Made by a program: the position numbers and the translations under genes. Shown here piece by piece: positions 50,866 to 62,021 of a DNA stretch of 64,000 nucleotides; position 1 is the stretch's first letter; the number at the start of each line of letters is the position of its first letter. Origin of the DNA: Ostrinia nubilalis (Eukaryota > Arthropoda > Insecta > Lepidoptera > Crambidae); contig NC_087118.1 of assembly GCF_963855985.1 (NCBI RefSeq), forward strand, positions 3,782,001 through 3,846,000, read 5' to 3'. Below the pieces are notes generated by a model. That model was not told the origin of the DNA. It saw nothing but the letters and a program-made list of their open reading frames with translations, and made no database searches.

Positions 50866-51960
50866 TTAGAAGCAGGGTGCAGAAAAGATGTGTTCTACGC
50901 CATTGTTTGTTAAAAAATAATTAAACTCGTCGCTACTGAACGGGGGCCCGTTATCGCTAACGAGTTGTTTAGGGATACCGAAACGAGCCCACATTTCCCG
51001 TAATTTATTTATTACCGTTTTAGCAGTCGTAGTATGCATCTTGCAGATTTCGATCCATTTAGAACAGGCGTCTATAACTACTAAGTATTTCTCGCCACAA
51101 ATTGGCCCTAAGAAATCTACATGTAGCCTCGTCCACGGGCGGGCCGGCCATGGCCACGGCACGGGCGCGTGCTGCGCCGGCGCCGCCGCCTGCTCCGCGC
51201 ACACGGCGCACGCCCGGCACAGCGCCTCCACCGCCTCGTTTGTGGCCTCGTCTACGCCGGGCCACCACACGTAGCTGCGGGCGATGCTCTTCGTCCGCAC
51301 GATGCCCATGTGTGTGTCGTGTAGTTCTCTGCGTACGTCATCCCGACAAGTGCTAGGAATCACGAGTCGATACCCCCACATAAGACAACCCAATTCTATG
51401 TATAACTCGTTCCGTCTATTGTAATAAGGTTGAAGCTCGCGAATTTCGACTTCGTTCGGCCACCCGTCTTTAACGTAACTTAACACGCGACCTAGAATCG
51501 GATCTTTCCTAGTCCCGTCTCTGATATACTCGTATTTAAGTAGTAATGCTTCCGAAGCAAAATGTAGATAAGTCTGTTCCGGTTCGTTTGACTCGTGAGT
51601 TGTCGCGTTCAGCGCTTTGTAACTTTCCAACATGCGCGATAATGCATCGGCCGTATTGTTATCAGTGCTAACATATTCGATAGAAAAATCGTAGGCCGAC
51701 AATAACAACGCCCACCTTTGCAACCTACTAGCCGTCATGCTCGGTACCCCTGTATCCGGGCCAAAAATGCTTACAAGGGGTTTATGGTCCGTCCGCAAAG
51801 TGAAGTGTCTACCATACAAGAACTGATGAAATTTTTTTACGGCAAAAACTATAGCAAGGGCCTCCTTGTGAATTTGGCTGTAATTAATCTCGGCTCGGGT
51901 GAGCGCCCGCGAGGCGTAGGCCACGGGCCGCTCGGCGCCCGCGCCGCGCTGCGCCAGCAC
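50866..51960 (-). pseudogene. RNase H and integrase core of element E
   Basis: RNase H: RPVAYASRALTRAEINYSQI, HKEALAIVFAVKKFHQFLYG, LRTDHKPLVSIFG and NTADALSRML. Integrase: an HHCC finger (HDTHMG ... CRACAVCAEQ), then LHVDFLGPI and VSDNGPPFSSDEF carrying the first two catalytic aspartates. The frame ends shortly before the catalytic glutamate because a few bases are missing near 50,870. The 51,130-51,240 stretch coding the linker is GC-rich and alanine-proline-rich. Confidence 0.88.
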
Positions 51961-52523
51961 CGCGCCCAGCCCGTGCGCGCTCGCGTCGCACGTCAGCCAG
52001 CACGAGCTCGCGCGACTCGTCGTAGTGCACCAGCACGTCCGCGCCGATTAGTAGCCTTTTTACTAACTTAAAGCAACGATCATGAATATGTTCCCAATGC
52101 CAATGTTTTCCTTTCCTAAGCAAATCATATAAAGATGATAAATGAAAACTTAAGTTTTTTATAAATTTGCCGTAGAAATTAATCATCCCTAGAAATGATT
52201 TAAGTTCAGAAACATTTCTCGGTGGGAGAAGGTTTATTATCGGTTTAATTTTGTCTGGATCAACTTTAATACCTTGATTACTGATTATAAAACCTAAATA
52301 TTTTACCTCTTTGTTAAAGAAATCACATTTCTGTTTTTTTAATTTTAAACCATGGTCCTGCAATATTCTTAGTACATTATTTAGGGTTTCCAAATTCGAC
52401 GAAATAGATGTACCTCCTATTAAAATGTCATCCAAAAACACAGTGACGTTGGGCATGTGGGCAAATAATTGTGACATAATTCTTTGAAATATTCCTGGAC
52501 TCGACGACAGTCCGTAAACAAGT
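51884..52523 (-). pseudogene. RT palm and connection of element E
   Basis: After the frameshift the minus strand encodes MPNVTVFLDDILIGG, where the RT catalytic box is FLDD rather than YVDD or YLDD, then KKQKCDFFNKEVKYLGFIIS and LKSFLGMINFYGKFI. Towards 51,960 it runs out of frame in a GC-rich stretch; the arginine-rich ending is read-through of the wrong frame. Confidence 0.85.
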
Positions 52524-54381
52524 CTATTTATATTTAAAAAGACCTCGATGAGTATTTATCACCGTTAAATTACTCGTATCATCTAACAATACCTGATTGT
52601 AAGCTTGAGATAAATCCAGCTTGGTGAAATAGTTATAACCGCTTAATTTAGTGAGCAAATCATCTATTTTAGGCACAGGGTACTTATCTACTTTTAAAAC
52701 TTTGTTCAACGTCACCTTATAATCAGCACAGATACGTAAAGCGCCGTCCGGTTTATGTACAATTACCAGCGGCGTGGCCCAGTCCGAGCAGTCCACGGGC
52801 TCGATGACGCCGGCGCGCAGCATGGCGTCCAGCTCGGCGTCTACGCGCGCGCGCAGCGCGTACGGCAGCGGGCGCGCGCGGCAGAACACGGGCGCGGCGC
52901 CCTCGCGGATGCGAAGTGTCGCCCGGCCCCCGTTGAAGCACCCCAACCCGCCGTCGAATAACTCCTTATATCTATCGACAACATCATTAACGATTACATT
53001 TTTTTGTACATTGTTCAATTCGTTTACTTCGTTTAAATTACAATTATTATTTAAAGAGTTACATTGTATAGGTATACTTGGTATGGAAATATTTAATTCA
53101 GCTATCCATTGACGCCCCAGGAGCGATGTAACCCCATCATTAAAAACGTACAAATCTAGCTTTCTACACGTTTTGTTATAATTTACTGTTACCTCCAAAT
53201 AACCTAACGGCTTAACTTTACTTCCATTATAGAATCTAACCGATAAATCACATTTTTGAATAGGCAAATGTTGGAAAAATAATTTGTATGTATCAAATGA
53301 AATGCAAGATAAAGGTGAACCCGTATCAACTTCCATTGACAAATTTACATTATTAACACATATTGTCATGCTCACCGGTCGGTACTGATTTAAGGACATT
53401 TGATAAATTGCTTCTTCATTTCCGTCGTCTTCGCTGCTATATGTAGCCCCGCCTTCGTCCGCTTCCTCACGATAAGTTTCCAGCCGATTCACCTTTGACC
53501 CCGAGCGGCCGCCTCTGGAACGTTCGATGCGGTTGCCGGCGTTACCGCCGTGAACGCCACCGCGCCCCCATTGTCCGCCTTGATAGTTACCTCTGCGAGT
53601 TCTAGGCTCGTGGGCATCTATATTCTGTTGGCATACCCGTCTTAGATGACCCACTTTTTTACAACGGCTGCACTCGTATGTCTTAAATCTGCAGTCATTT
53701 TTCTTATGCCTATAATCACCGCATGCTAAACATCCTCCCTGTAGATGTAGCTTGTTTAGTGTCCCAGCTAAATCCATTCCCGCGGAACTACGTCGTCCCG
53801 CCGCCTCCGGCCCCGTCCGGCCCCCGGGCGCAGCCGCAGCCCGCGACGCCGATGCGCCCTCGCCGCCGTTGTGCATGCTCACCGCTGCTGAATCTCTTTC
53901 CGCCGCTTCCATGGAGTTCGCTACTGACACTGCCTTTACAAACGTAATTTTTCCCTCCGCAAACAACCGCTGTCTGATGACGTCACTCATTATTCCGCAC
54001 GCGAATTGGTCCCTTAAATTCTCGTCCAAGCTTGTTCCGAATTCACAATAACGCGACAGTTTTTTTAGTTCTGACACGTAAACTGCCATATTTTCACCCA
54101 CACATTGACGTCTTTGTCGAAATTTGTATCTTTCCGCTAAAAACGATGGACTGGGTTGTAGATGGTTTAACATCGCCTGCTTGACCTCTTCCAATGTCGG
54201 CTGGTTTGCGCGGGCTGCATAGATTTACTAGCAGTTCATACGCCTCCTCACCCATGAATGCGATAAGCGTCGGTAATTTGAGATCGTCTTTCACACTATT
54301 TACTTTGAAATACATATCCTATCTGTCACAATACGACTGCCAATTGCCGTCCTTCACGTTGAATTCACTCAATTTCGACAT
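52524..54381 (-). pseudogene. gag, protease and RT start of element E
   Basis: Gag starts MSKLSEFNVKDGNWQSYC at 54381, meets a TAG at 54321-54319, continues (YFKVNSVKDDLKLPTLIAFM), and has a frameshift near 54,215 before LNHLQPSPSFLAERYKFRQR. Two CCHC knuckles follow (CLACGDYRHKKNDC and CSRCKKVGHLRRVC). The protease motif is MEVDTGSPLSCIS. RT begins RAGVIEPVDCSDWATPLVIV, then ICADYKVTLNKVLKVDKYPV and LDLSQAYNQVLLD. The frame closes at 52524 because of a 1-base insertion in an A-rich stretch. A strong codon-composition shift occurs: the RT start is very GC-rich (AELDAMLRAGV) while the gag end is AT-rich. Confidence 0.85.
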
Positions 54382-54444
54382 AGTTCCGAATCACAAGTAA
54401 ATTAAGTAACACTACGAGTAAATATAACGGTCGCGTCAATTTTC

Positions 54445-54465
54445 AAGTCCACCCGCAGTCGCCAC
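54445..54465 (-). promoter_or_regulatory. Primer-binding site of element E
   Basis: Read leftward after the 5' LTR, GTGGCGACTGCGGGTGGAC begins TGGCGACTGCGG one base after the LTR, as expected for pairing with a tRNA ending CCA. The tRNA is not identified. Confidence 0.55.
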
Positions 54466-54578
54466 TGATAAAATGAAACAACGGTCTGTTTGCTATTACG
54501 TCTATTTGTGAACTGGCGAACCACACATCATACAGGAGTATTTATAATAAGTTTAAGGTTTACCCTCCATACATAACA
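54466..54578 (-). repeat. 5' LTR of element E
   Basis: 113 bp, same sequence as the 3' LTR by eye. Confidence 0.9.
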
Positions 54579-55020
54579 AAAATCAACACTACGCATCAGG
54601 TATTAAAAACCATCAACGTCTGCCTGGACAAAGCCAGAAACTGACAGAAGCCGTATTTGCATGTCAAAATCAACACTACGCATCAGGTATTAAAAACCAT
54701 CAACGTCTGCCTGGACAGAGCCAGAAACTGACAGAGGCCGTATTTGCATGTCAAAGTCAACAATACGCTTCAGGTATTAAAAACCAGTCAGCGTCTGCCT
54801 GGACAAAGCCAGAAACTGACAGAGGCCGTATTTGCATGTCAAAGTCAACACTACGCTTCAGGTATTAAAAACCAGTCAGCGTCTGCCTGGCCAAAACCAG
54901 AAACTGACAGAGGCCGTATTTGCATGTCAAAGTCAACACTACGCTTCAGGTATTAATAACCAGTCAGCGTCTGCCTGGACAAAGCCAGAAACTGACAGAG
55001 GCCGTATTTGCATGTCAAGT
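54579..55020. repeat. Minisatellite array of about 88-bp units, right part
   Basis: Five further units of the same repeat as at 43430-43626, with variants (CAATACGCTTC, CCAGTCAGCGTCTGCC). Open frames across it merely translate the repeat. Confidence 0.9.
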
Positions 55021-56283
55021 GAAGATTCGCCATCCTCCAAGAATGCTCCGCAAGCCCCTGGAGTCCACTCGCCGCGCCACGAGCCCGTGTGCTCGGCGGC
55101 CTCCTGGGTTTTTCGATGCAGGACCCAGCCAGCAACTCCATATCATAGCGGTGATGCGCCAGCGCCCGTTTAAACTTGTATGGGCAGCACGTTCACTTCA
55201 AAATACACGCTCGGCCTTCCTCTGCACATCAAATATCAAAAATTATGCACATATTCGTCAGGATCGTCTTCTTCGATGTTCGCTCGCGAACCGAACATTG
55301 CTCGTTCGTTCGCCGAACGCTCACCGCTCCCTCCGGTCACGCCGCCCCCGGGCAATGTCCGTGAGTATACAAGGGTAGATAAGAAAATAAATACAAAAGT
55401 GACAGGACCTTGTTTGTAGCAAACCAGACAAAGCGCCAATATTCCTGTTCACTACGTCCTCCCTGGTAGTTGCGCGGGTCGCGCTGCTGCTCCTGCTCCA
55501 TGCCCCCAGGGCCACCGCATCCACAGGAATGCGCCTCTCGGAATCCAGCAAAGGCAGCGCACGACACTCAGGGTCAGAGCGCGATATTGGAGTCGACAGT
55601 AGACGAAGACGTAGGAAGGTTACCCACTACATAATTATTTTGTTTGGTCAAACCAAAATTTTAACTAAGGCATCGTATCACGAAAACCACAAGAACTATC
55701 GCGTTGCTTACAAGATTTTGAAAAGTCGTCACGTATGAAGTTGATTCGACCTCCTGACTTCCGATTCCTCGCATCAAACGATAAGCCGGGATTCTATTAA
55801 AATAAAATTAAAACGCTTCAAAACTGATTCGGAAATTAACGAAATGTCCGACCCGCTGTCAATCAAAATATTAACGGGTACATTTTGCACTAATAATGCG
55901 GGTATTATGTTATTCCACTGAGCTGGGATTCGACTCTAAGCAAAAACCCACACTTGAAGACCGACTCCCACTCGAATCTCCCAACGCTGCTTTTGAAAGC
56001 AAGAATTGACAAAATGACCAATACAAAACGTGCAATATTTATTACTATGCTTGTTCTTACTCGGACACTGAACGGATCTGTGACGGATCGCTCCGAACTA
56101 GTACAATTGGTCAAATGTAGTTAGTTATTTTTCGTACACCGTTTTTTTTATTCAGATCGGACGAAAAACGTCTTTATTACTATCACCTTTAAGTACAATG
56201 TCGCAAAATACTCGCAACACACTCACAGAGCCGAATCCATCTCGCACGCGCGTGCTTGTCACCAATTTAACGTCTCGTTCACA
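55021..56283. other. Inner part of the 15.5-kb foldback, unassigned
   Basis: Mixed composition, with short open frames on both strands over 55,030-55,600 (for example one containing SPSSKNAPQAPGVHSPRHEP). I recognise no domain. 55,600-56,283 becomes AT-rich. It lies between the minisatellite and the right arm, so it is probably original cargo or a decayed insertion. Confidence 0.35.
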
Positions 56284-56433
56284 CCCTCAGATCATAGAAG
56301 GGAATAGATGTGAAACGGGGGCGTGGCGCGTGTCTCCGCGATATGCCCAGAAACGAACATCGGCCGCGTAGCTAGGTTAGTCGCGATTCAGTCGTACTAA
56401 GGAAATGTTCTCCGATATTTTGGATAATGCGTC

Positions 56434-57088
56434 GTTACGTCAGGCCTGGCTCACTCCGCGCGGTACATCCGATAATTACCTACAGCGAAGCGCCCCGCCG
56501 GCGGGTATTATATCAGTCGAGTGTCACGCGCGCGCTCGTCAGGACGCTGGCGTGCGTTGTAGTATGATTATAATTCTATGATCGAAGTATTATTTAAAAA
56601 TGGACATAAAGAGAAAGAAATATTGTGCGGCGTTCGGGTGTTTAAATTCGAAAAGTAATCTACCGGATTCATCTTTTTTTTCACTTCCCAAAGATGCTGA
56701 AAGGTATGTTGGCCAAGTGGGTAATCAATAATTACTAGGATAGTATAGGAACCTAACCTACTATGACTACTGCTCAGAATGCGTCACTGCTGGACAAAGG
56801 CCTCTCCCAAGGTTTTCCATAATGAATGCATACTTACCTACATACGTACCTCATTACAAATAAGTAGTTTAATATTTTTTCACTAGACAGCAACCCTAAC
56901 AGCGTAAGAAAAGTTCAGAGGCACGCGATAGAAAGAGACAAAACTTGTAGGTGAATAAAATTGTAGGTACGTAGTGCTGTGCGAGCTGAATTCCACTGTA
57001 TCGCGTCGTAGCAAGACTCGCATTTATTTAAATCGTCTTGCGGAGTAATCCTTCTGTACCTGTACTATTACTTATTCTGTGGTTACGT
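56434..57088 (+). mobile_element. P-like non-autonomous element with THAP exon, copy 2
   Basis: The 640-bp element at 56442-57081 is flanked by GTTACGT (56434-56440 and 57082-57088; 7 of an expected 8 bases). The undisturbed target can be read in the left arm near 42,165, confirming the boundaries. It is a diverged inverted relative of 6374-7050 and includes the same THAP exon, donor and RTE-like tail relic. Confidence 0.75.
56600..56703 (+). pseudogene. First exon of a THAP-domain protein, copy 2
   Basis: Starts at ATG 56600 with MDIKRKKYCAAFGCLNSKSN and reaches AAAG/GTATGT at 56703. C-x4-C and SFFSLPKDAER match the first strand-loop of a THAP finger. Compared with copy 1 it differs by a 3-base deletion after the KK codons and several substitutions, but keeps the frame, the cysteines and the donor. 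No second exon is seen downstream within the element. Confidence 0.6.
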
Positions 57089-57401
57089 GCAATAAAACAA
57101 GTGAAACGAACGAACTACAGGAACAATGGAGTCATTTACTACATGTAAGTATTGCAAATCTATTGGTATTTTCTTATAAATAAAAAAACTAAACATTTTT
57201 ACGAACGAATTCAGTGCCGTAACAGTTACTGCGATATCGAAATCAGTGGTGATAAAAATTCTAACACACTTGTACATTGACGATTTAGTTAGCAACCACT
57301 ATTTATGTCATGCTCAACTACTGCGCAATGTATTTAATTTCTTCCGATATCCACTGTCGTGTGAAAATACACAGTACGGCCGCATGTGCCGGTCGTAATG
57401 T

Positions 57402-57744
57402 TACGGTCAAAGTGATAAATGTGAAAATTATGAATAATCGCCGGTTATTATGAATAATTACCGCATGATTTGGTTAATGTGATTAATATGAGGTCATTTA
57501 TGTGTGTATAAAACTAAATAGGCGGCTTAGGGGTGGCCCAAGGGCCACCCCCGCCGCACCTTAACCTATTTTTCACTTTAAATCAAAACATTATGTTATA
57601 GGCATCATGGAAAAGTAATATTATGCAAGAAACATTCCAAACTCATTATGCCAAATTATATTAATATTTTGTAGGGACGGGGCTTCGCAAAGAAAATCAG
57701 TTTCTTCCAACAATAAGTTTATTCTTCTTTAAATATTACAGAGC
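57402..57744. other. Spacer between foldback and macrosatellite
   Basis: AT-rich, with repeated TTATGAATAAT words and a GC-rich hairpin GGGGTGGCCCAAGGGCCACCCC (57527-57548). No gene seen. Confidence 0.4.
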
Positions 57745-58524
57745 CGTCACCCATGTCGCAAAAAAATCTTTTCCCCATAACTTTCAGTGTTGCCAGACTT
57801 TTTTCATAAAAATGGTGAAATGTCATTCGGGTCCCCAAACGTCACCAAACTGCATACCAAGTTTTTGGAATTTTTGGAAATTTCCATTTTCTACTATCCG
57901 GGGCCGTGGTGGAAAATTTTCTTCCAAAATGGTAGTTTTTCCCGATTCATGGCAACACTCGAATAACAGACCAACAATCGCCCGGAACATTGTACCCTAC
58001 TCCGGTGTCGCCATCTACCGGAAAATTCGTGTCAAAGTTTGGGAATTTTTTGATCGCAACAAAATGGCCGACGGCTCAGCCGCCATCTTGTTTTTTGATA
58101 ATCTGTGAATGTGGCTCTTAAGAAGACTATACATGTCACAAATACCGAAAAGAAATTTTCAAAAACAATTGCGCATCTCGGAGTGACACCTCCCTAAAAA
58201 CACCTCGAAATCGCATTTTCAATCCAAGATGGCGGCGCGGCCATTTTGTTTTTCTAATTTTTTCTAAATTTTTTTAACACATCTTGGCAACCAAAATAAA
58301 CTCCCAAAAAGGAAAAAATTCAGGATGAAAAACAAAAAAGTTGTTGTCTCAAAAAATGCCGCCATTTTGTTTTTTGGTTCAAAAAATGTAATAAAGCTGG
58401 CAGTCGAAAAATCTAGTTTAAAACAAACATTAACAATTTTACCCCTCTCCCCTCTAAATACCCCAAAAATACCCCTGATCAGTGAGTCAGTCAGTGAGTG
58501 AGTAGGAATCGAGCTTTATATAAT

Positions 58525-59741
58525 ATACGGCCGAATACTGAAACGCTACTCAAATCTTTCACTCAGCTGACGGGCTCCTAAATTTAAGTATCCTTCAATT
58601 TTAAATGGTATTCTCAAACGCCACTCAACGGATTTGAAGCCGTGATCAGCTAAGCAGCTCTCAAATGTTTACATAATGGCAACATTTACCAAAAAAAGTA
58701 TGTTTTCATTTACACAAATGATAACTTTGCGTTTTTTATCCATTACACGCAGCATCGTTTGTTTATGTATTGTCTTTTATGGAAATATACTCAATCAACT
58801 TAACATAGAACAGTTTATTTTTAGTTTCTATTATATATAAATCTCGTTTTGTCATATAAAAAAATTAATGCTTGCATTTTTATTTAATTAAAAAAATAAT
58901 TTTAAAGGTGATACTTTTTATTGTTGAAATCTATTAAGTGGAGATCGTGGACCGAAACGTAACCACAATTGACATTTATCATTGTTGACAGAGCATCAAA
59001 TTGACAAATCAACAACTCTTGGAAATGCTGCTACTTATGCGATGTCCCCTTATTCCTCAGAAATAGGCATGTTTATGTATTGCGGTTTCATAGCAGCTAT
59101 TTTGGTTGTTACTTCGTGCACTATACGATGCACAGTTGGTTGTTAGATGTGGAAGATATCACCTAGTACACATTCATAACTTCCCGTTGCGTAGAACAGT
59201 AGGGTTATAATAAGTATTTGGTCCACTGGTTGTATGGCGTTTGGTGCGGGGTTTCAAAGAGCTTCCAAATTATGAATCCAGAAACAACACCGTTTCTTTA
59301 GAGACGCGGAACCTCGCTCGGAATTGCATGTCATTATAATAATATTTTTCAATAGCGTTCAGCATTATTGCGTTCCTGCGATTAGATCTAGGTATTTCCT
59401 CGAGGCTCGAAAGAAATGATAACGATGACACACATTATTTACCACTATTTAGGTCGATTTAGGTATAAGAATAGGATTTAAGATACCGCGCAAGCACTCT
59501 CAAATTTAACAGCTGCTTAAGACGATTTGACAGTTGTTTGAGTAATGCTTAGCGTTGAATGGCGTTTCAGTATGCGAAAATTCATTTAAGTGGCGTTTGA
59601 GTGCAACTTAATTTGAGAGGTGCTTACAAATTGAGAACTGCTCAGATATTGTTTTGAGTATGCGAAATGTAAGTTTAGGAGCTGCTTAACTATTTGAGAA
59701 GCCGTCAAATATTTAAATGGCGTTTCAGTATTCGGCCGATA
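58525..59741. mobile_element. 1.2-kb element with 3-bp TSD inside the macrosatellite
   Basis: The element at 58528-59738 has perfect 19-bp inverted ends CGGCCGAATACTGAAACGC and is flanked by ATA (58525-58527 and 59739-59741). The neighbouring unit at 61,970 lacks it. The subterminal parts contain many inverted copies of GGCGTTTNAGTNTNCG-like words (59,530-59,730). A 3-bp TSD fits PIF/Harbinger loosely. There is no transposase frame. Confidence 0.7.
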
Positions 59742-59743
59742 GA

Positions 59744-59782
59744 CCAGCTTTGGTCGCCCGCTACGCGGGCTACAAAAGCTAG
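59744..59782. repeat. Hairpin at the macrosatellite unit boundary, copy 1
   Basis: CCAGCTTTGG, then GCCCGCTACGCGGGC, then TACAAAAGCTAG form an imperfect palindrome. A GC-rich hairpin next to CTRR is what Helitron 3' ends look like, and on the minus strand the end would read CTGG followed by T. Confidence 0.5.
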
Positions 59783-61982
59783 ATCTGCGATGCTGGCCGC
59801 TCCGGGCTTCGCCCTACGCGGCGCTCGGCCTGCGGCCTCGCATTCGGAGCTCGGCCTTCGGCCTCGCAAAAATTACACGGGGCGTTTATCGTTTGTCGCA
59901 AGGCTCTTTTGCTTTTTTGACGCAACACAAGTAAATCTATGGGTACTGTGGGGATTTGAACCATCGCTCGGCCTTCGGCCTCGCCTTTCTGTCTGTCACT
60001 GGGCTCTAGTCCTTTTTTGACGCATTAAAAATAAATCTATGGCGACTCACAGGCTTTAAACTATCGCTCGGCCTTCGGCCTCGCCTTTTTCTACGTTAGC
60101 TAAGCCCCCCTGCATACAATTTGTATGGAGAATTTAGTCCCTTTAGGAAAACGGGTGAACGCTTGGCGGCCATCTTGGATTTCCAAAATTTTGCATTTTT
60201 GCCTTAATCTGGACCATTTTCCGCGCCGAACCCCATTTTTACTTTTTTTCTAACTTAACCCAATCCCGTAAAACAATTCCTTAAAACCACCCATGTCCCA
60301 AAATTTTGAGTTTCCGTAACTCCCAGTGTTGCCAGGTCATCGAGCTAAAAATGGTCAAATGTCATTAGTTTGACCTATTTGCAGGAGGCGTCATCCAAAT
60401 TTTTGACCGAAAGTCGTTATTTCCTTTTTTTACATTTTTTGACCAAAACTCTTAAAGTATGGCAACACTGGAAATTTTTGGTTTTCCAAACGATACTCTT
60501 AGACAAACTACATAATCGCCCCATACAACCCGACTTTCCCAAATGTTGCCAACTACCCGAAAAATGCATTTGAAAAATCAGAATTCTGAAACTTTTCACA
60601 AAATGGCCGCTCACTCGGTAGCCATCTTGATTTTCTGACATTTCGGATTTTTCCCATAGTCTGGGTCGTATAACCGACCAAACCCCGTTTTCCGATTTTT
60701 TCCCACATATCTCCTTCTGTCCGTCCTTAACTTTAAAGACACCCATGTCGAAAAAAATACTTTTCCCCGTAGCTCCCAGTGTTGCCAGGTGATCGAGATG
60801 AAAATGGTCAAATGTTATTTGCACGACCCTTTTGCAGGAGGCGTCGTCCAAATTTTTGACCGGAAGTCGTTATTTCTACTTTCGACATTTTTGGACCAAA
60901 TCTCGTAAGGTATGGCAACACTGGAGAAATTACTTCACCCAAGCGAAACCTCTCGACAGAACACACAACCGCCTCATACAACTCGACTTTCCCAAATGTT
61001 GCCAAGTACTCGAAAAATGAATTCCAAAATTTCGAAATTTTCAACTTTTTACAAAATAGCCGCCCAAGCCGCCGCCATCTTGATTTTCTGACATTTCGGA
61101 TTTTTCCCATAATCTGGGTCGTATATCCAACCAAACGTCATTTTTATTTTTTTTCTGCCATAATTCTTTCTGTCTGTCACTAACTTTAAAGACACCCATG
61201 TCGCAAAAAAAACTTTTCCCCATAACTTTCAGTGTTGCCAGACTTTTTTGGTAAAAATGGTGAAATGTCATTCGGGTCCCCAAATGTCACCAGACTGCAT
61301 ACCAAGTTTTTGGAATTTCTGGAAATTTCCATTTTCTACTATCCGGGGCCGTGGTGGAAAATTTTCTTCCAAAATGGTAGTTTTTTCCGATTCATGGCAA
61401 CACTCGAATAACAGACCAACAATCGCCCGGAACATTGTATCCCACTCCGGTGTCGCCATCTGCCGGAAAATTGCTACCAAAATTTGGGAATTTTTTGATC
61501 GCAACAAAATGGCCGACGGCTCAGCCGCCATCTTGTTTTTTGATAATCTGTGAATGTGGCCTTGAAGCAGACTATAAAAGTCACAAATACCCAAAAGAAT
61601 TTTTCAAAAACAATTGCGCATCTCGGAGTGACACCTCCCTAAAAACACCCCGAAATCGCATTTTCAATCCAAGATGGCGGCGCGGCCATTTTGTTTTTCC
61701 ATTTTTTTCTCACATTTTTGAACACACCTTGGCAACCCTAATAAACTCCCAAAAAGGAAAAAATTCAGGATGAAAAACAAAAAAGTTGGAGTTTCAAAAA
61801 GTGCCGCCATTTTGTTTTTTGGTTCAAAAAATCTAAAAAACCTGGGTGTCAAAAAATCTAGTTTAAAACAAACATAAACAATTTTACCCCTCTCCCCTCT
61901 AAATACCCTAAAAATACCCCTGATCAGTGAGTGAGTGAGTGAGTGGTAATCGAGCTTTATATAATATAGATAGATAGATAGA

Positions 61983-62021
61983 CTAGCTTTGGTCGCCCGC
62001 TACGCGGGCTACAAAAGCTAG
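61983..62021. repeat. Hairpin at the macrosatellite unit boundary, copy 2
   Basis: CTAGCTTTGG, GCCCGCTACGCGGGC and TACAAAAGCTAG again, preceded by a GATA microsatellite. On the minus strand it ends CTAG followed by T. It is followed by repeated CTCGGCCTTCGGCCTCGC palindromes (also at 59,820-60,080). Confidence 0.55.

Larger units (their letters stand above)
43622..54583 (-). mobile_element. mag-like Ty3/gypsy retrotransposon E, minus strand, degenerate
   Basis: Two 113-bp LTRs (43627-43739 and 54466-54578) enclose about 10.7 kb. A 5-bp duplication AAAAT flanks them (43622-43626 and 54579-54583), and it lies inside the minisatellite. Minus-strand order is 5' LTR, primer-binding site, gag, protease, RT, RNase H, integrase, then a 3' region carrying a CR1-like LINE, a purine tract and the 3' LTR. 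Very short LTRs and the protein motifs resemble the mag lineage. At least five lesions plus a MITE inactivate the genes. Confidence 0.88.
56284..57397 (-). repeat. Right arm of the 15.5-kb foldback (interrupted)
   Basis: Two parts, 56284-56440 and 57082-57397, together are the reverse complement of the left arm. The interruption is the P-like element at 56442-57081. Confidence 0.82.
41849..57401. mobile_element. Foldback-type DNA transposon grown to 15.5 kb by nested insertions
   Basis: Inverted arms of about 470 bp lie at 41853-42232 plus 43325-43410 and, in reverse complement, at 56284-56440 plus 57082-57397. The tips read TACGACCGGCACATGCGGCC, with ATGT on both outer sides (41849-41852 and 57398-57401) as a likely 4-bp TSD. 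Both arms have been broken by other elements: a TA-flanked insert on the left and a P-like element on the right. The core is a minisatellite split by a 10.95-kb gypsy element, plus about 1.3 kb of unassigned sequence. Without insertions the shell would be about 2.9 kb and has no transposase frame. Superfamily is unassigned. Confidence 0.7.

Noticed and set aside
43430..55020. CRISPR-like or LTR-like direct repeats of about 88 bp
   Set aside because: Units are contiguous and homogeneous with no unique spacers, so this is a minisatellite; the real LTRs are the 113-bp blocks inside it.
60417..60851. A 144-codon minus-strand frame that recurs at 62657-63091, suggestive of a conserved protein
   Set aside because: It recurs because the macrosatellite monomers recur. 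It has no domain, its ends vary and sibling monomers break the frame.
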